From: Rapana venosa
Taxonomy: Eukaryota; Mollusca; Gastropoda; Neogastropoda; Muricidae
Assembly: GCA_028751875.1 (NCBI GenBank)
Contig: CM054141.1
Coordinates: 45,070,212 to 45,134,211 of the forward strand
Direction: 5' to 3'
DNA length: 64,000 nt
Part shown: one piece after another, positions 45,430-57,254 of the stretch
How the letters are laid out: each line of letters opens with the position of its first letter
Position numbering within the stretch: the first letter of the stretch is position 1
The notes under the pieces: model-generated
Database searches by the model: none
What the model was told of the DNA's origin: nothing
Seen by the model: only the letters and a program-made list of their open reading frames with translations
Translations under genes and position numbers: made by a program

Positions 45430-45860
45430 TGTGAGTGTGTGAAAATGATGTATAAACTCCAACAGACAGTAGAGTCCTTGTCGCTACAAATACCGCGCTT
45501 TAAGGCCCCATGAGGGCACTGACCAGAACAGGTCTTGCACAGCTGATGGGTTACATCAGCGGTGTCCATTGTTCTTGTGCAGATCTACTATACGCAGAAT
45601 ACAACATATCAAATCCCTGCTAATGACACGAAGTAACGATGAAAAGTTAACGTCATCATGGGATACCAGACCATTATCACGTCCCTCCATCAACACTCTT
45701 AGGAATCTCCAGGTTTCAAAACCTATGATGTGATCTCACCTGCACCACAGGCTAATGAATGGCTGAAAAAGCGATTGTGGGGTCAGAAGGAAACTATAGC
45801 AAGCTTCAGGCCCACACAGATTCATAGATATTTTATCCTGATAGTGCTTAGTAGGCCTGC
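45430..45860. other. central spacer, non-coding
   Basis: Unique balanced-composition sequence. No gene recognised and no inverse match found in the left half. Confidence 0.45.
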
Positions 45861-45861
<1 letters not shown>

Positions 45862-45936
<75 letters not shown>

Positions 45937-45976
45937 TGTTGTGTGTTGTTGCTGTTGTTGTTGTTGTTGTTGTTGG
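45862..45976. repeat. (GT)n then (TTG)n
   Basis: About 36 GT units followed by TTG/CTG triplets at 45,936-45,976. Confidence 0.95.
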
Positions 45977-46035
45977 TCTTCAATTTTACGTATGTTCACT
46001 TCTAGTGATATTAGAGGAAAAGAAAAAAACCAACC

Positions 46036-46036
<1 letters not shown>

Positions 46037-46095
<59 letters not shown>

Positions 46096-46123
46096 CGTGC
46101 ATGTGTGCGAGCGTGTATGTGAG

Positions 46124-46154
<31 letters not shown>

Positions 46155-46165
46155 TGTGCGTGGCG
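46037..46165. repeat. (GT)n, partly imperfect
   Basis: About 28 pure GT units, then GT with GCG and GAG steps. Inner edge of the right arm. Confidence 0.9.
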
Positions 46166-46449
46166 TCTGTGTGCGCTCCTGTACGCTCGTGGGCATGCAG
46201 ATGTATCTGCTCATGCATGCGTGTGCGCCTTTACGTATTTTCTCTCCAGCACCGAAAGACTAAAACAGGAGATGCTTAGTTGCACGCATGGCTTGGGATG
46301 TGCATGCAAAAAGATGACTGATGGCGAGTTGGGAACCTGAAAGGAGGATGGATTAGGAAACAAAATGGTCTGGGAGAAAGAAGCTCATTCATCATCACTG
46401 GCAGGGCTAAACTGAAGCTATTGTGGAAAAAGGGAGAAAAACACAAAAA

Positions 46450-47865
46450 AAAGAAATTCCTTATGCAAGTTTTGTTTTGTGCTCACCGAGAGACACCCTT
46501 GTGCAATGCCGTGATGTTAAGGAGAAACTGCCTCCTTTGATTTGAGTCCATGGAGGAAAAAACAATTATGTTTTTTGTTTTTGTGTTTTGCTTGACGTCT
46601 GTTCACTCTTAGTGAATTTGATAGTATTATATGTATCAAAGAGAGATATTTGGCTCTCAAAATCGATGGTGAGATTTTAGGTAGACGCATTCCGACTTTT
46701 GGAATGGGATCCATTGTTTGATTTTAGATGAATTGTAATTGTGTCAGGTTAGTTGTTGGTGAAAATGTTGTTGTTGTTGTTCCAAGCAGGCCAAGACTTG
46801 ACCTGAATAACCATTGTTAAACAGACTAAAACAATCATTTTCTTTTTTTTGATATTTCAAGTGTTAGTTTTTGTTGTTTATTTGTGTTTTGGCTTTTTTG
46901 TTGTGCTTGTTTGTAAAAAGAATGAAATAACACGATCAGTGATTTGTTTATTTATTATGGAACAGTGTAAACATTTTGAGGAATTAGCACACATTTCTAG
47001 AAATTTCAGCACAATGCAATTCTGTGCCCAGAATATTTGAATTGTTCTATGTCTTTAACTGGTTAATCTCAACTGTTTTAGTTGTTTTGATTGGTGGCGG
47101 TATGTCAGAGGTTTGGAATTTTTGCGATATTACTTTTTATGTGATTGGTTATAGGGTGTTCCATGATCGTAGAAGTCCTGATGTAACAGAACTAATATTA
47201 CTTTTTATGTGATTGGCTATTGTGTCCTATGACTTGAAAACTCGCGATTTAAAAATAAATAGTAAACAGGGAAACACTGGAAGAGATATGAAGTACTCAT
47301 TCAGTTTTGTTATACATTTAAATTTTACTCAAAAAGGATCAGTTTCATCTGACCAGAAAGTCTACGTAGTGTCTCCATGTTCTGCTTCTCATGAATCTTT
47401 ATGATATTTGCGGAAAAAACCCCTTAGGTTATTTTACTGTCTCCACTGTTTTGGTAAATGTCATGACATATATATATAAACGTACAACAGGTTATGCATA
47501 TTACCTGGTAAAAATTGATTATGTGCTCCAGGAGCATTGACAGCTTAAGTTTTATGCTGTGATCATGATCACTGAAATGAAGTTTGTCTCTAATTTTCAA
47601 TAGTATGCTAGGTGTTTCTGGCTTCATAAGAAAACAAAACAGTGGTTACATTGCAGATAGATCTTGGTAAAACAGGTTCTTCCCTTCCTATGCGCTTACC
47701 ATGTGTGCAGAGTTTGAATGATAGAAATGCAGTTGATGACTCTGTCCAAGGTTGGAACCCGTGAAAAATTCTGTTGGCTTTTTGTAGCGGACATTGCTTC
47801 TGATAAAGTTCTTGTGCTAATAATTACCATGGGCGGGTGTGCGCCGTGCGCGCAGTCACCCTCTC
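46450..47865. other. right-arm DNA, no gene recognised
   Basis: T-rich sequence. Two near-identical 40-bp stretches, TATTACTTTTTATGTGATTG at about 47,127 and 47,197, lie 70 bases apart. Short frames lack coding features. Confidence 0.45.
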
Positions 47866-47875
47866 TCTCTCCTCA

Positions 47876-48003
47876 GACACACACACACACACACACACAA
47901 ACAGCGCGCGCGCGCGCGCGGTACAGACACAGACACACGTACACAAACACGCACATGCACAGAGATATAAGAACACAAGTGCATTAAGGGCACTCACATG
48001 TAG

Positions 48004-48093
<90 letters not shown>

Positions 48094-48160
48094 TCACTCA
48101 TCACTCACTCACTCCACTCACTTCACTCACTCACACTCACTCACTCACTCACACACACAC

Positions 48161-48197
<37 letters not shown>
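47876..48197. repeat. (CA)n-(CG)n, (CA)n, (CACT)n, (CA)n array
   Basis: CA, then nine CG steps near 47,903-47,921, CA/CG, pure CA at 48,006-48,088, CACT units to 48,150, then CA to 48,196. Confidence 0.95.
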
Positions 48198-48198
<1 letters not shown>

Positions 48199-48199
48199 T

Positions 48200-48620
48200 G
48201 AATCAAAAGTTGTGGTGTCAATTTCTTTAATGAAGATAGCCGGAAATTATCTCGTTTTGAATCCATAGAATGGATAGTGGATTTCGTTTGAGCTTTGTTT
48301 TCACGAGAAGAGATCAAGCCATGTTGCCATAGTCGACATAGGCAACTTGTGGTCGTGGTCAGAGTTAAATCTCACGTTTTAACATCATTTTATCCAGCTT
48401 TTAATTTTTTTTTCAAAGAACATCAAACGTTTTAAAAACGCTACAGACGACTAATGCCTGTGCATATATTTGGCCAGTTCAAAGGTTTATTCTCAGCCTC
48501 AGTACACGAAGAGGATTAAAAACAAAGCAAGCGCAACTGTATCAAAGTCGTGAAAACAAAAGACAAACAGCAAGAGACAAAATGGATCGTTATGAACTAA
48601 AAACACAAAAAATGAATGAA
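48200..48620. other. right-arm DNA, no gene recognised
   Basis: No motif or tandem repeat seen before the matched block that begins near 48,630. Confidence 0.4.
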
Positions 48621-49059
48621 GCTACCTAAAGCAGAGAGAATTGCAGAACATGTCAGAATAGTTGAACAGGTCTACAGCAAAGGTAGAAGTGTGGGTCGCA
48701 GGCCTTGCTAGGTTCCTTTACTGACATAACACCTGACCGACTGTTAACTATACACTTCACTACGACGAAGATGAAAATGTGATGAAATACAGCGAACCTC
48801 ACCTCCACATGCATGCAGTGTTCTTCTATCTGACAAACGAGTTAATAATTTATGGTGGTGGAAAAACCCACAGCGCTCACAGTTAATTACGTCACTCTAA
48901 TAGAAACACTCCCATAAACTGAGAAGTTAGCTATACAACTGAATGTGGGTGTGTGGTAAGCGGCAAACAAATGGTTAGAGGACTTGCACAAAATCAAGAA
49001 AAGACCTCCCTCCCCCCCGCCCCCCATCCTCCATCCTTGTCTCTCCTCCTTTCGTACCC

Positions 49060-49900
49060 TCTCCCCATTTTCCCGGTGACCACCAGTTATTTGATGGAAT
49101 ACTTACTATTTAATATCACTTGAGTCAAATGGGGTGTTTTGTTTCAGTAGCAAATAAGCTTAGTACTACCGTGAAATGTTGGATATCATCATTTTCTTTT
49201 AGTTATGTCCTCTTTCTTTTGCGTTTTTTATTTTGCCATAGAACTTCTTTTTGCGTTTTTCGTTGAATTTTTTCAAGTGGCATTTTTTTGTCTAAAGTGT
49301 GGCTTATGTTGACTGTGATTTCATATGGTAATGTTGTAGTCGGATATTTTCCATTGTTCATGAGTTATGAAGCTATTTGACACACTGCTGTAAATATCTT
49401 TATAGAGTCTTATTTAAAGTAGTCAAAAATAAATCCTTTAATTTTGACTTCAGGGTCAGCAAGTTTTTCTCTGTGAAAAAGCACAGGGTAATGCTTAAGT
49501 ATTCTTTAGGCTCTGCCGGTACTGACACTATTAGGCTTCTTTGGTACTGGCAGTGGTAGTGCAGCGGAGATCAACACAGAAGTCACTGTATGAGGTTGGG
49601 CATAGAAGACCCCAAAATACATTTCAGACAATTTTCCCCAATGGAGTATGATTTCAGATGTTAAAAATTGTCATCCCATGCACGACAGTCTCCCTTTGAA
49701 CCCGACGGGAGGCTGCAATCTTCCCTTTGTAGCATCTGGTGTAGGCTGGATTAGTAGGCTCAGGCGCTTGCTATGTAAGTCGCAATCTGGAACGCTTTTT
49801 TTCTAAATGCTCCACTCACAAAGTAATTGGCATTAATTCTTTGGTCTCACTTTTCGATGAATGATTATTAAACAAGAAAAAGAAGTAATGGTGGTTTTTT
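49060..49900. other. right-arm DNA between matched blocks
   Basis: No gene. The matching left-arm interval (28.70-29.09 kb) is shorter and I could not align it. Confidence 0.4.
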
Positions 49901-49904
49901 TACT

Positions 49905-50276
49905 TGTCTTTTTGCACAGTTAATTTTGATACTGGTGGAAGTGGCACGCATGTTCAACGCTGGCAGTAATGACACACTGCTTGAATATTGACAGGATCAG
50001 CACACAGCTCATTGACAAGACTGACATTGACATGCCATTGAAGCTCTGATAAAACCTTAGGTGCGTAGACGGCATTTTCAGTTTTGGCAACATGTTGACT
50101 TTGATATCACTTTTGGTATTGATGTCTTGCATACTTGGTCTTACACGGATGGGCTTAATGCACTGGCAGGTCTGTATATTGATTTGGCCTGCTAGATTGT
50201 TATTCAATTCGTACGATTTCTGCTGCTGCTACTGTTGTTGCTGTTGTTGTTGTTGTTGTTGTTGCTGTTGTTGTTG

Positions 50277-50348
<72 letters not shown>

Positions 50349-51515
50349 ACTTACAGATGGGGAAACTATGGAACACAGCGAAAAATACCATGAGGAATAA
50401 ATCAGAGAGGAGCAAATACAGATCGCACCATGGGTGGCAATGTCTGCCGGGGGTGCAGACTTTCTACCGGAAATTACGATTGAATATTCTGGGCACCCTG
50501 CATGGCTGATCGAAGTTAGCCTATGGCTACCATACTGCCTGGGGCAATGGTGTTTTGAAAGGAGATTTTTCCCTCCGTTATTCTGCCTTTTTTCTCTTTT
50601 CTCTTACCACCCTTAAGTTCTTTTAGTTTTGAATCTGTCTGTTTGTCTATCTGCATGTCTGTCTGTCTGTCTATCTCACCCTGTCATTATATTCTATACT
50701 TTATTCATCATCAGATTGTCTTTTTGTTTCACTTTGCTCCCTGGAGAAGAACGGTCACTGCTTTTCAACAAGGAGTATTGTCGGTCAGATGCCTATTTAT
50801 TTGTTGCATGTTCCAAATGGTCAAAAGAAAACACCGTGTAACTTAAATGGAAGCTTGGATGCATAAGATACATCCGCAAAATACTTGAAACCCTTTGGAA
50901 ACTAGTGTGACGACCACTTTTCCTCTCCAGGAAAAACTTGAACCAACAGACTGAAACAAAAGTCTCATCAATATGAACGCCGAGTCAACACACAAGTTCT
51001 TTTGTTCAGCGCTCTCAGCCCACAAGGCACTTTCAATATTTCAGAAACTACAGTGTTAGGGGTCGATTCATAACGATGCTATCTAGGACATATATACAGA
51101 GGAGACAATGGCTGAGCATTCGGCTTACTTTGCTTGTGCTTTATTGTGTCTTAGTTTTGACTGAATAACCTTTACATTGGCTAATACGTTTTTCATGCAC
51201 TTTCAGACAAGAACACGAAATAATCAATTTCTTTTGTTTGGGTCATTGACAGTCTTTCGTTTGAATGTCGTCTTGACACTTGTTTTACTAGATACCCTAT
51301 ATTCTCGACTTTAAATAGCTTTATAAACCTTTGATATGCATATATCAGTACACATTTCAGTGATTTGTTGTGGGTTTTTTTAACATAGAACGTTTAAGTG
51401 TTAGTTTCTGTCTTCAGCCATCTGTACTTTTAATGCAAGCGATTTAGAAATACAGATTTTGTTGTCTTTCCGTACCAGAGTATAACCACTGTAGTGAATT
51501 ATTATGACTATAGTA
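49905..51515 (-). repeat. largest matched arm block B8 (right copy)
   Basis: Reverse complement of 27.19-28.70 kb. It keeps the order of a transcript-like but frame-broken stretch, the CTG/TTG tract, CTTACAGATGGGGAAACTAT, TACCGGAAATTACGATTGAA and the GCCCACAAGGCACTTTC segment. Confidence 0.85.
50219..50347. repeat. (TTG)n-(CTG)n trinucleotide array
   Basis: TTG-dominated to 50,276, then about 23 CTG units. Frames over it code for homopolymeric Ser, Ala, Cys or Leu and are not genes. Longer than its inverted partner at 28,303-28,348. Confidence 0.95.
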
Positions 51516-51529
51516 CGAAAAGGCCCAAA

Positions 51530-51701
51530 ATAGTTATGATTAATGAAACATGTTTTAAGGACATCAGCAAAGTCAATGTTCCCCTACATCCCCCCCCCAA
51601 AAAAAATTGCAACTTAAGCTACTATCTTATGATCAAAATACCATAAAGTTTTTCCTTATGGAATTATAGTAATCAGATACTTTATAGAGTATCCTAATAT
51701 T
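51530..51701. other. unique flank of the RTE insertion
   Basis: Has seven to ten C/A runs near 51,591-51,606. No gene. Confidence 0.4.
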
Positions 51702-53599
51702 AGCGTGATCTATCTATCTATCTATCTGTCCCGTAGTCTGACGACCGTGGGGGCACCCTCAAAGACTCAGCAACCAGTTCCCTCCATTTTTCTCTCTGTT
51801 CTGCCTTTCTCAGTGTTTTGTTGAGTTCTAGGCCTGTCCATTCACTGATGTTATCCTCCCAGCTCTTCCTTGGTCTGCCTCTTCTTCTTCCTCCTTGGAC
51901 AGTGCCTTGCAAAACTGTCTTTGTAATTCCTTGGGATCTTGTGACATGCCCATACCACTTCAGTTTACGCTTTTTCACGATCGTTAGAAGGTTCTCATAG
52001 GGTCCAATGGTTTGCTGGATTCTGTTATGCACGCTTTCGTTGCTTATGTGGTCTTTGTAGGAGATGCCAAGGAGTCTCCGAAAGCATCTCATCTCCACTG
52101 CCTGTACTCTTCTCTCCAAATCTGCAGTCAGGGTCCATGATTCACAGGCATACAGAAATATGGATATGACAAGGGAGCGCATTAGTCTGATCTTGGAGAT
52201 AAGTGAGATATTCTTATCTCTCCAGATGGTGTTTAGTTTTGACAAAGCTGTTATTGTCTGTGCAGTCCTGCATACTACTTCTGGCTTGGATCCCTGGTCG
52301 GATACAATGGCTCCCAGGTACTTGAAGCTTTGAACTGTTTCCAGCTTCTGGTCATTAACCCTGATATCAGTGCTAATGCCGTTGGTGTTATTAGTCATCA
52401 GTTTGGTCTTCTCTGCACTGATTTCCATGCCGTATGTTTTGGAGGCCTTATCCAAGTGTTCTGTTAGGCTGGCAAGCTCTTTTTCTGATCCTGCTATTCC
52501 ATCAATGTCATCTGCGAAGCGGAGGTTTGTGATCGTTCTGCCACCAATGCTGACTGATCCTTCATGATGTTCCAGTGCATCAGCCATGATTCTCTCAAGG
52601 AAGATGTTGAAAAGAGTGGGTGAGAGTAGACAGCCCTGCCTTACTCCAACTGTTGTTCGAAACCATTCTCCAATGTTGTTGTTGTAGTACACTGCACTGG
52701 TGGCCTCGCTGTACAGCTGTTTGATGACTCTGATCAGGTTTGCATTGATGCTGTACAAGTTCATGGTTGCCCACAAAGCTGCATGCCACACCCTGTCAAA
52801 TGCCTTCTTAAAATCGATAAATACGTGGTATAGGTTTTGTTGATGTTGAAGGTACCGCTCACATAGTATTCTGAGGTTGAATATCTGTTCTGTTGTGCTG
52901 CGCCCTGCTCTGAAACCTGCTTGTTCCTCAGCAATGATGGTCTCTGCTTGTGGCTTCAGTCTATTCAATATTATCTGCAGCATGACCTTGCTTGGGTGAC
53001 ATATGAGGCTGATTGTGCGGTAATTATGGCATTGTTGTAGATTTCCTTTCTTGGGGAGGGTGATGATGAGTGACTGCGTCCATGGTGTTGGCCATTTTCC
53101 TGTCTGCCAGATCTTGTTGCAGATTCTTAGTAGGGCGCTGATCATGGCTTCCCCTCCAGCTTGGACCAACTCAGCTGGAATGTTGTCAGCCCCTGCTGAC
53201 TTCCCCTTTTTCAGCGATCTGACTGCTGTTTCCACTTCTTCTCGGAGGATAGGGTGACTGTCTGTGTCTTTGCTTTCGGGTACATTAAGGACTTCTGGAT
53301 CTCCTGCGGTTCTATAGTTATACAGGTCGGAGCAGTATTCTGTCCATCTGTTCAGAATATCCTGGTCGTCAGTGAGACACTTCCCATTTTTGTCTTGGAT
53401 TGTTAAACCTTTTCTCTGTTTCGTGCTAGTCAGGTCTTTCACCAGCTGATATGCTTTCTTGCTATTGTTTTTCTTGATGTTCTCTTCAATGTCTTGGCAC
53501 TGTTCACCGATCCATTTCTCTTTTGCCTCCGTCATGGACTTCCTGATTCTTTTGTTGACTGCCCTATATTGTTCTGCTCTTTCTTTTGTTTCAGCGTGA
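51702..53599 (-). mobile_element. 5'-truncated RTE-type LINE with target-site duplication
   Basis: The element occupies about 51,710-53,591 on the minus strand. It is flanked by AGCGTGAT at 51,702-51,709 and again at 53,592-53,599, a perfect 8-bp target-site duplication. The 3' end is a GATA-type tandem (TATC on the plus strand, 51,709-51,725). The 5' truncation removes the endonuclease. An unbroken coding sequence, an exact duplication and a short clean tail all point to a recent insertion. It has no partner in the left arm. Confidence 0.9.
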
Positions 53600-53742
53600 T
53601 AGAATACTGAAATAGCAACACAGTTAATACAATCACTGAGAACATGTAATTTAATAATAATAATAATGATAATAATAATGTAATGCAGGAATTTATACAG
53701 CGCTATATCTTGCAAAAAACAAATCAGAGCGCTTTCATTCAT
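51718..53742 (-). CDS. RTE-type reverse transcriptase, 5'-partial open frame
   Basis: The frame is 674 codons from a Met at 53,742, but residues 1-50 are read from flanking DNA (including a run of Ile from the TAA repeat). The element itself starts at residue 51. Seen: KKGKSAGADNIPAE (178-191), LPKKG (229-233), NYRTISL (240-246), EEQAGFRAGRST (272-283), motif A FIDFKKAFD with Asp310, motif B GVRQGCLLSP (366-375) and motif C FADD (409-412). These are followed by FKYLG (473-477), YACESWTL (531-538), KWYGHVTR (595-602) and RRGRPRKSW (620-628). All three catalytic aspartates are present. The APE endonuclease that normally precedes the RT is missing, so this copy cannot be autonomous and probably has no promoter. 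The stop is the TAG inside the terminal GATA repeat. It would reverse-transcribe LINE RNA if expressed. Expression is unproven. Confidence 0.8.
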   Translation of the reverse strand: MNESALICFLQDIALYKFLHYIIIIIIIIIKLHVLSDCINCVAISVFYHAETKERAEQYRAVNKRIRKSMTEAKEKWIGEQCQDIEENIKKNNSKKAYQLVKDLTSTKQRKGLTIQDKNGKCLTDDQDILNRWTEYCSDLYNYRTAGDPEVLNVPESKDTDSHPILREEVETAVRSLKKGKSAGADNIPAELVQAGGEAMISALLRICNKIWQTGKWPTPWTQSLIITLPKKGNLQQCHNYRTISLICHPSKVMLQIILNRLKPQAETIIAEEQAGFRAGRSTTEQIFNLRILCERYLQHQQNLYHVFIDFKKAFDRVWHAALWATMNLYSINANLIRVIKQLYSEATSAVYYNNNIGEWFRTTVGVRQGCLLSPTLFNIFLERIMADALEHHEGSVSIGGRTITNLRFADDIDGIAGSEKELASLTEHLDKASKTYGMEISAEKTKLMTNNTNGISTDIRVNDQKLETVQSFKYLGAIVSDQGSKPEVVCRTAQTITALSKLNTIWRDKNISLISKIRLMRSLVISIFLYACESWTLTADLERRVQAVEMRCFRRLLGISYKDHISNESVHNRIQQTIGPYENLLTIVKKRKLKWYGHVTRSQGITKTVLQGTVQGGRRRGRPRKSWEDNISEWTGLELNKTLRKAEQREKWRELVAESLRVPPRSSDYGTDR

Positions 53743-53795
53743 CCTAGCCTTTCACATGCAGCCAGTTACAATTCATAGTTTTTACAAATTTAAAT
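53650..53795 (-). mobile_element. tail-B element without SINE central domain
   Basis: The minus strand reads GGCTAGGATGAATGAAAGCG, TTTTTTGCAAGATATAGCGC, TGTATAAATTCCTGCATTAC and ends in (ATT)n-like steps at 53,655-53,680. Upstream bases resemble the element at 39,798-39,885. It lies 50 bp from the truncated end of the RTE. Confidence 0.6.
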
Positions 53796-53807
53796 GTATA
53801 CACAAAC

Positions 53808-53824
53808 GCGCGCGCGCGCGCGCG

Positions 53825-53906
<82 letters not shown>
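53808..53906. repeat. (CG)n-(CA)n microsatellite
   Basis: Nine CG steps, CCCACC, then about 37 CA units. Confidence 0.95.
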
Positions 53907-53909
<3 letters not shown>

Positions 53910-53910
<1 letters not shown>

Positions 53911-54335
53911 TAAAGGTTGTACACTCCGGCAGGGTGATGGCGGGTTTGGCTGTTGAGGGCAGGGACAGAAATGAGGTGAAACAAGAGGAGATAGTTTTAG
54001 GTTTGAAATAAATGTCTTGAGGCTGGATTTAAAAGCATCATAATTTACATACGGAATTCAGATCATCAGGTAAGATATGTCGGCTGTCAGTGTCAAAATC
54101 GTTTGCCTAATGTAGCTGGTAATTAGTTTTACATCAAATGTTACCTTTGAGGGCAGGTGGATTTGTAAGATAGCGCTATAATTGCTATATTGAAGGTGAT
54201 AAAAAAATAACGATATCAAATATAATTATTGTAAACATGATCCTAGTTATTTCAAATAGTCTCAGTAGGAAGAATTTTTGTGGTTGTTTTCCTCCACAGA
54301 ATGTATTTTCTGTTGGGTAATATCCATTTTTTAGA
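53910..54335. other. right-arm DNA, nothing recognised
   Basis: No gene or known repeat. Confidence 0.4.
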
Positions 54336-54339
54336 TCGA

Positions 54340-54660
54340 AACACTGTCACATAAGTTATGTTGAACTCACCAAACCACAAAAGTTACCCCGAAATAGAAG
54401 CTGGCATAATGATTTAGCATTCAGACTGGTTTTGCAGTTGATAAAATCAAGACACCAATAACATAAGGTGACTTCAAAAACTCTGCTAACTTTGCTTCAA
54501 GTTGTAGAAAGTGTACTGCTGGAAAGTAGCCCCGAAAGTTAGGCTCCTCAGACGGGAAATTATGAAAATTATTTCTTGTGATTTGCAAGAAAATAATGAA
54601 GTATTTTTCCAGCAGTTAAGCTTATAATGAAAATTTGGTGCCGTGAAAGGAATTGAAGAA
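54340..54660 (-). repeat. well-conserved arm block B7 (right copy)
   Basis: Partner of 22,335-22,670, seen in reverse complement. No shared reading frame. Confidence 0.75.
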
Positions 54661-54712
54661 AAATAATCTAAAAGCGTAAGGATTGAGTTTTAAGGAAGAA
54701 GCAGCAGGCTAG

Positions 54713-54750
<38 letters not shown>

Positions 54751-54752
54751 GC

Positions 54753-54783
<31 letters not shown>

Positions 54784-54820
54784 TATTCACGTGCGTGTGC
54801 ACGTGAGTGTGTGTGTGTAA

Positions 54821-54868
<48 letters not shown>
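54713..54868. repeat. (GT)n-(CG)n-(GT)n then (GA)n
   Basis: GT, nine CG steps at 54,750-54,768, GT with ACGTGC steps, then about 24 GA units. Confidence 0.95.
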
Positions 54869-54870
<2 letters not shown>

Positions 54871-54889
54871 TAAACATTTACACAGAGAA

Positions 54890-55260
54890 AGATGATTGAT
54901 TAGAGAGAGAGAGGATTGATTAGAGAGAGAGGATTGATTATTGTGGATTTTAAGGACAAACGAAGAATCTTGCTGAAGAAAAAGGAAAGGAAGAAAGAAT
55001 AGAAGAAAAATGCAAAAATGAAAAACAGACCCCCCCCCCCCCAAAAAAAAAAAAAGAAAGCAAAAAACAGAGAAAGAAAACGAAGCAATCAAACAAAAGA
55101 AAGAAATAGAACGAAGTACCCCAGCACTACTGCCACCATTACAACAAAAACAAACTTAACACATCCTGATAAACCCAGATACTGACTGCATCGCAGCAAA
55201 ACACAATCATCCTAAAAGACTACATTTTTTCAACACACCAACACAAAAAAACAACAAAAA
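54890..55260. other. purine-rich right-arm DNA
   Basis: Starts with three diverged copies of a GATTGATTAGAGAGAGAG unit (54,892-54,940), then AAG-rich DNA with 14 C at 55,029-55,042. No gene. Confidence 0.5.
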
Positions 55261-55834
55261 GCAAAGCAAGAGACCCGCGGGGATGGGGTTGGGAAGATGG
55301 GGATGGGGGAGACGGGTGCACATCCGACATCATGACACGCTCCGTTAAACAGGGATCAGAACTATACAATACTGGTCCATTTACTTAAAATGTTTCCCAG
55401 CTCCCGCCACTCACCTCAAAGCCATTGATCGTTCTCCCTCTCTCCCATCCCCCTTTTTTTTTAACCGGCCGTCCTCCTCCTCTATCATTCCAGCCAGTCC
55501 CCCTGTTGGCATAAAGAACAAGAGCAGGAAACCAGCAACAAGTCCCATGAAAGCCAGAGTTTGTCGCTCAATACCTCAGCAAAAGGACGTCAATAGAGCT
55601 TTTGGTCCTTCTAGAACCAATCAACAGCTGATCGATTATCTTTACTGTAAGTCATACGTCGTGACTGTTTTAGGGGGGCTGATAATCAAGAAGGTGTCAT
55701 CATGATGATTTTTTTAGGAGACATTATAAAGTTGGGATTAGTTCCTAGGTCTTTGTCTTCATAAACTTGACAGATAAACAATGCAGGTGGCAATCCGTGT
55801 ACTTCAATTTAGAACAAAGCTGAATTGGAGAAGA

Positions 55835-56474
55835 CATGGTGTGTGGAATCCCTTTCGTTGGTGGTCATGTTCTTTACCTTACTCGTTCCGGCGAGTTTTC
55901 TCCCTTGCTTTTCACTACATCCTGGCAATTTGTAACTTTCAATAAAAAAAAAAAAAAAGATAACACTGAAAAGTTGCTGCCAGTTAGTTGATGACATATT
56001 TAAAAACAGGTATGACAAAGTATGCTGTGTCATTCTTTCACATATTACCTTGTAGAGGTGCGTAGAAAATATCGATGTCTATTTTAGGGTAATAAGATGC
56101 AATGAGGGTCAGATCACAAACACAGCTGGCAAACTTACACAGACCAGCAAATATCTTGTCTGGTTGCCTTTAAAAGAGAAATAGGTCAGTGAAGCAACTA
56201 TTACCTTATAAGGTCATGATAGTTTCATAACCAGATGCACAAAAATAAAATCTAAATAACCAGTTCCCAATCTGGAACTTCGTACAGAAAAGTAAGTTAA
56301 TGAACATCTTCAGTCAGGAAACTTTAACAGAATCAGTAAAGTATGAATAACGAGTGATCATCGTTTAAAATGGAAGCTTCAACGCTCACTATCGTTGATT
56401 TTTTGGAAATATTTTGATTGCAATATATACGATTCAAAACTGTATAAGCAATATATTATGACACAGACCTATTT

Positions 56475-56530
<56 letters not shown>

Positions 56531-56845
56531 CTGTATGTGTGTGCGGGGGAGGGGGGGGTGGAGGTTCTGTGTGTCTATTTGCCTATCTTCCAGTCCATCA
56601 GTAAATCTGTTTACACCAGTGAGAATGTGCATGTGAATGAGTGAGAATGCATGAGTGTATATACTATAAAGCGATTTGCTTGATTATTTTTTTTAAAGTT
56701 GACTGAAGCTTGATTATGACTTAATAACTGAGCTTTATCATAATTCAACAATAAACCTTGATAATAACCCCATAATTCATTTCTTTTCTTCTTTTTAAAT
56801 GACAGATATTAAAAATGGACAAACAAAACAAAACACAAAACAAAA
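55835..56845. other. right-arm DNA, one (GA)n, no gene
   Basis: (GA)n of about 24 units at 56,477-56,528, followed by a G-rich patch. The rest has no recognised feature. Confidence 0.5.
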
Positions 56846-57254
56846 TCAACAAACAGGCATTTCAAATCATTTCATTTGCAAAACCACAGTTGCCGAAGGA
56901 AAGTGAAGAATTGGATCAAGCTGATGGTGACACCCTACATTGAATACTGATAGAAACCAAAGAATACATGTCCATTGACTCTAAAAGCTCTACACTTCAA
57001 AACGGTCAGCTCCACATTGATTACAAGTAGCCATTCATCACAGCCACTTCTGGCATTGGAGACTAAAGAATGGTAATAGAAATCGGCAGGGAACACAGAG
57101 GCAATACCAGAAGAGCCCAGACCAACTCAGTGCCAGACCATAACAACACAGACTTCAGCTCTAATGGTAACTGGCAGTCACCTACCACTGATGCTTGCTG
57201 CGCGCATTCCGTTATCTGCTTCGGTTTTCAAGTTAACAGGAGGGACAACCTTCA

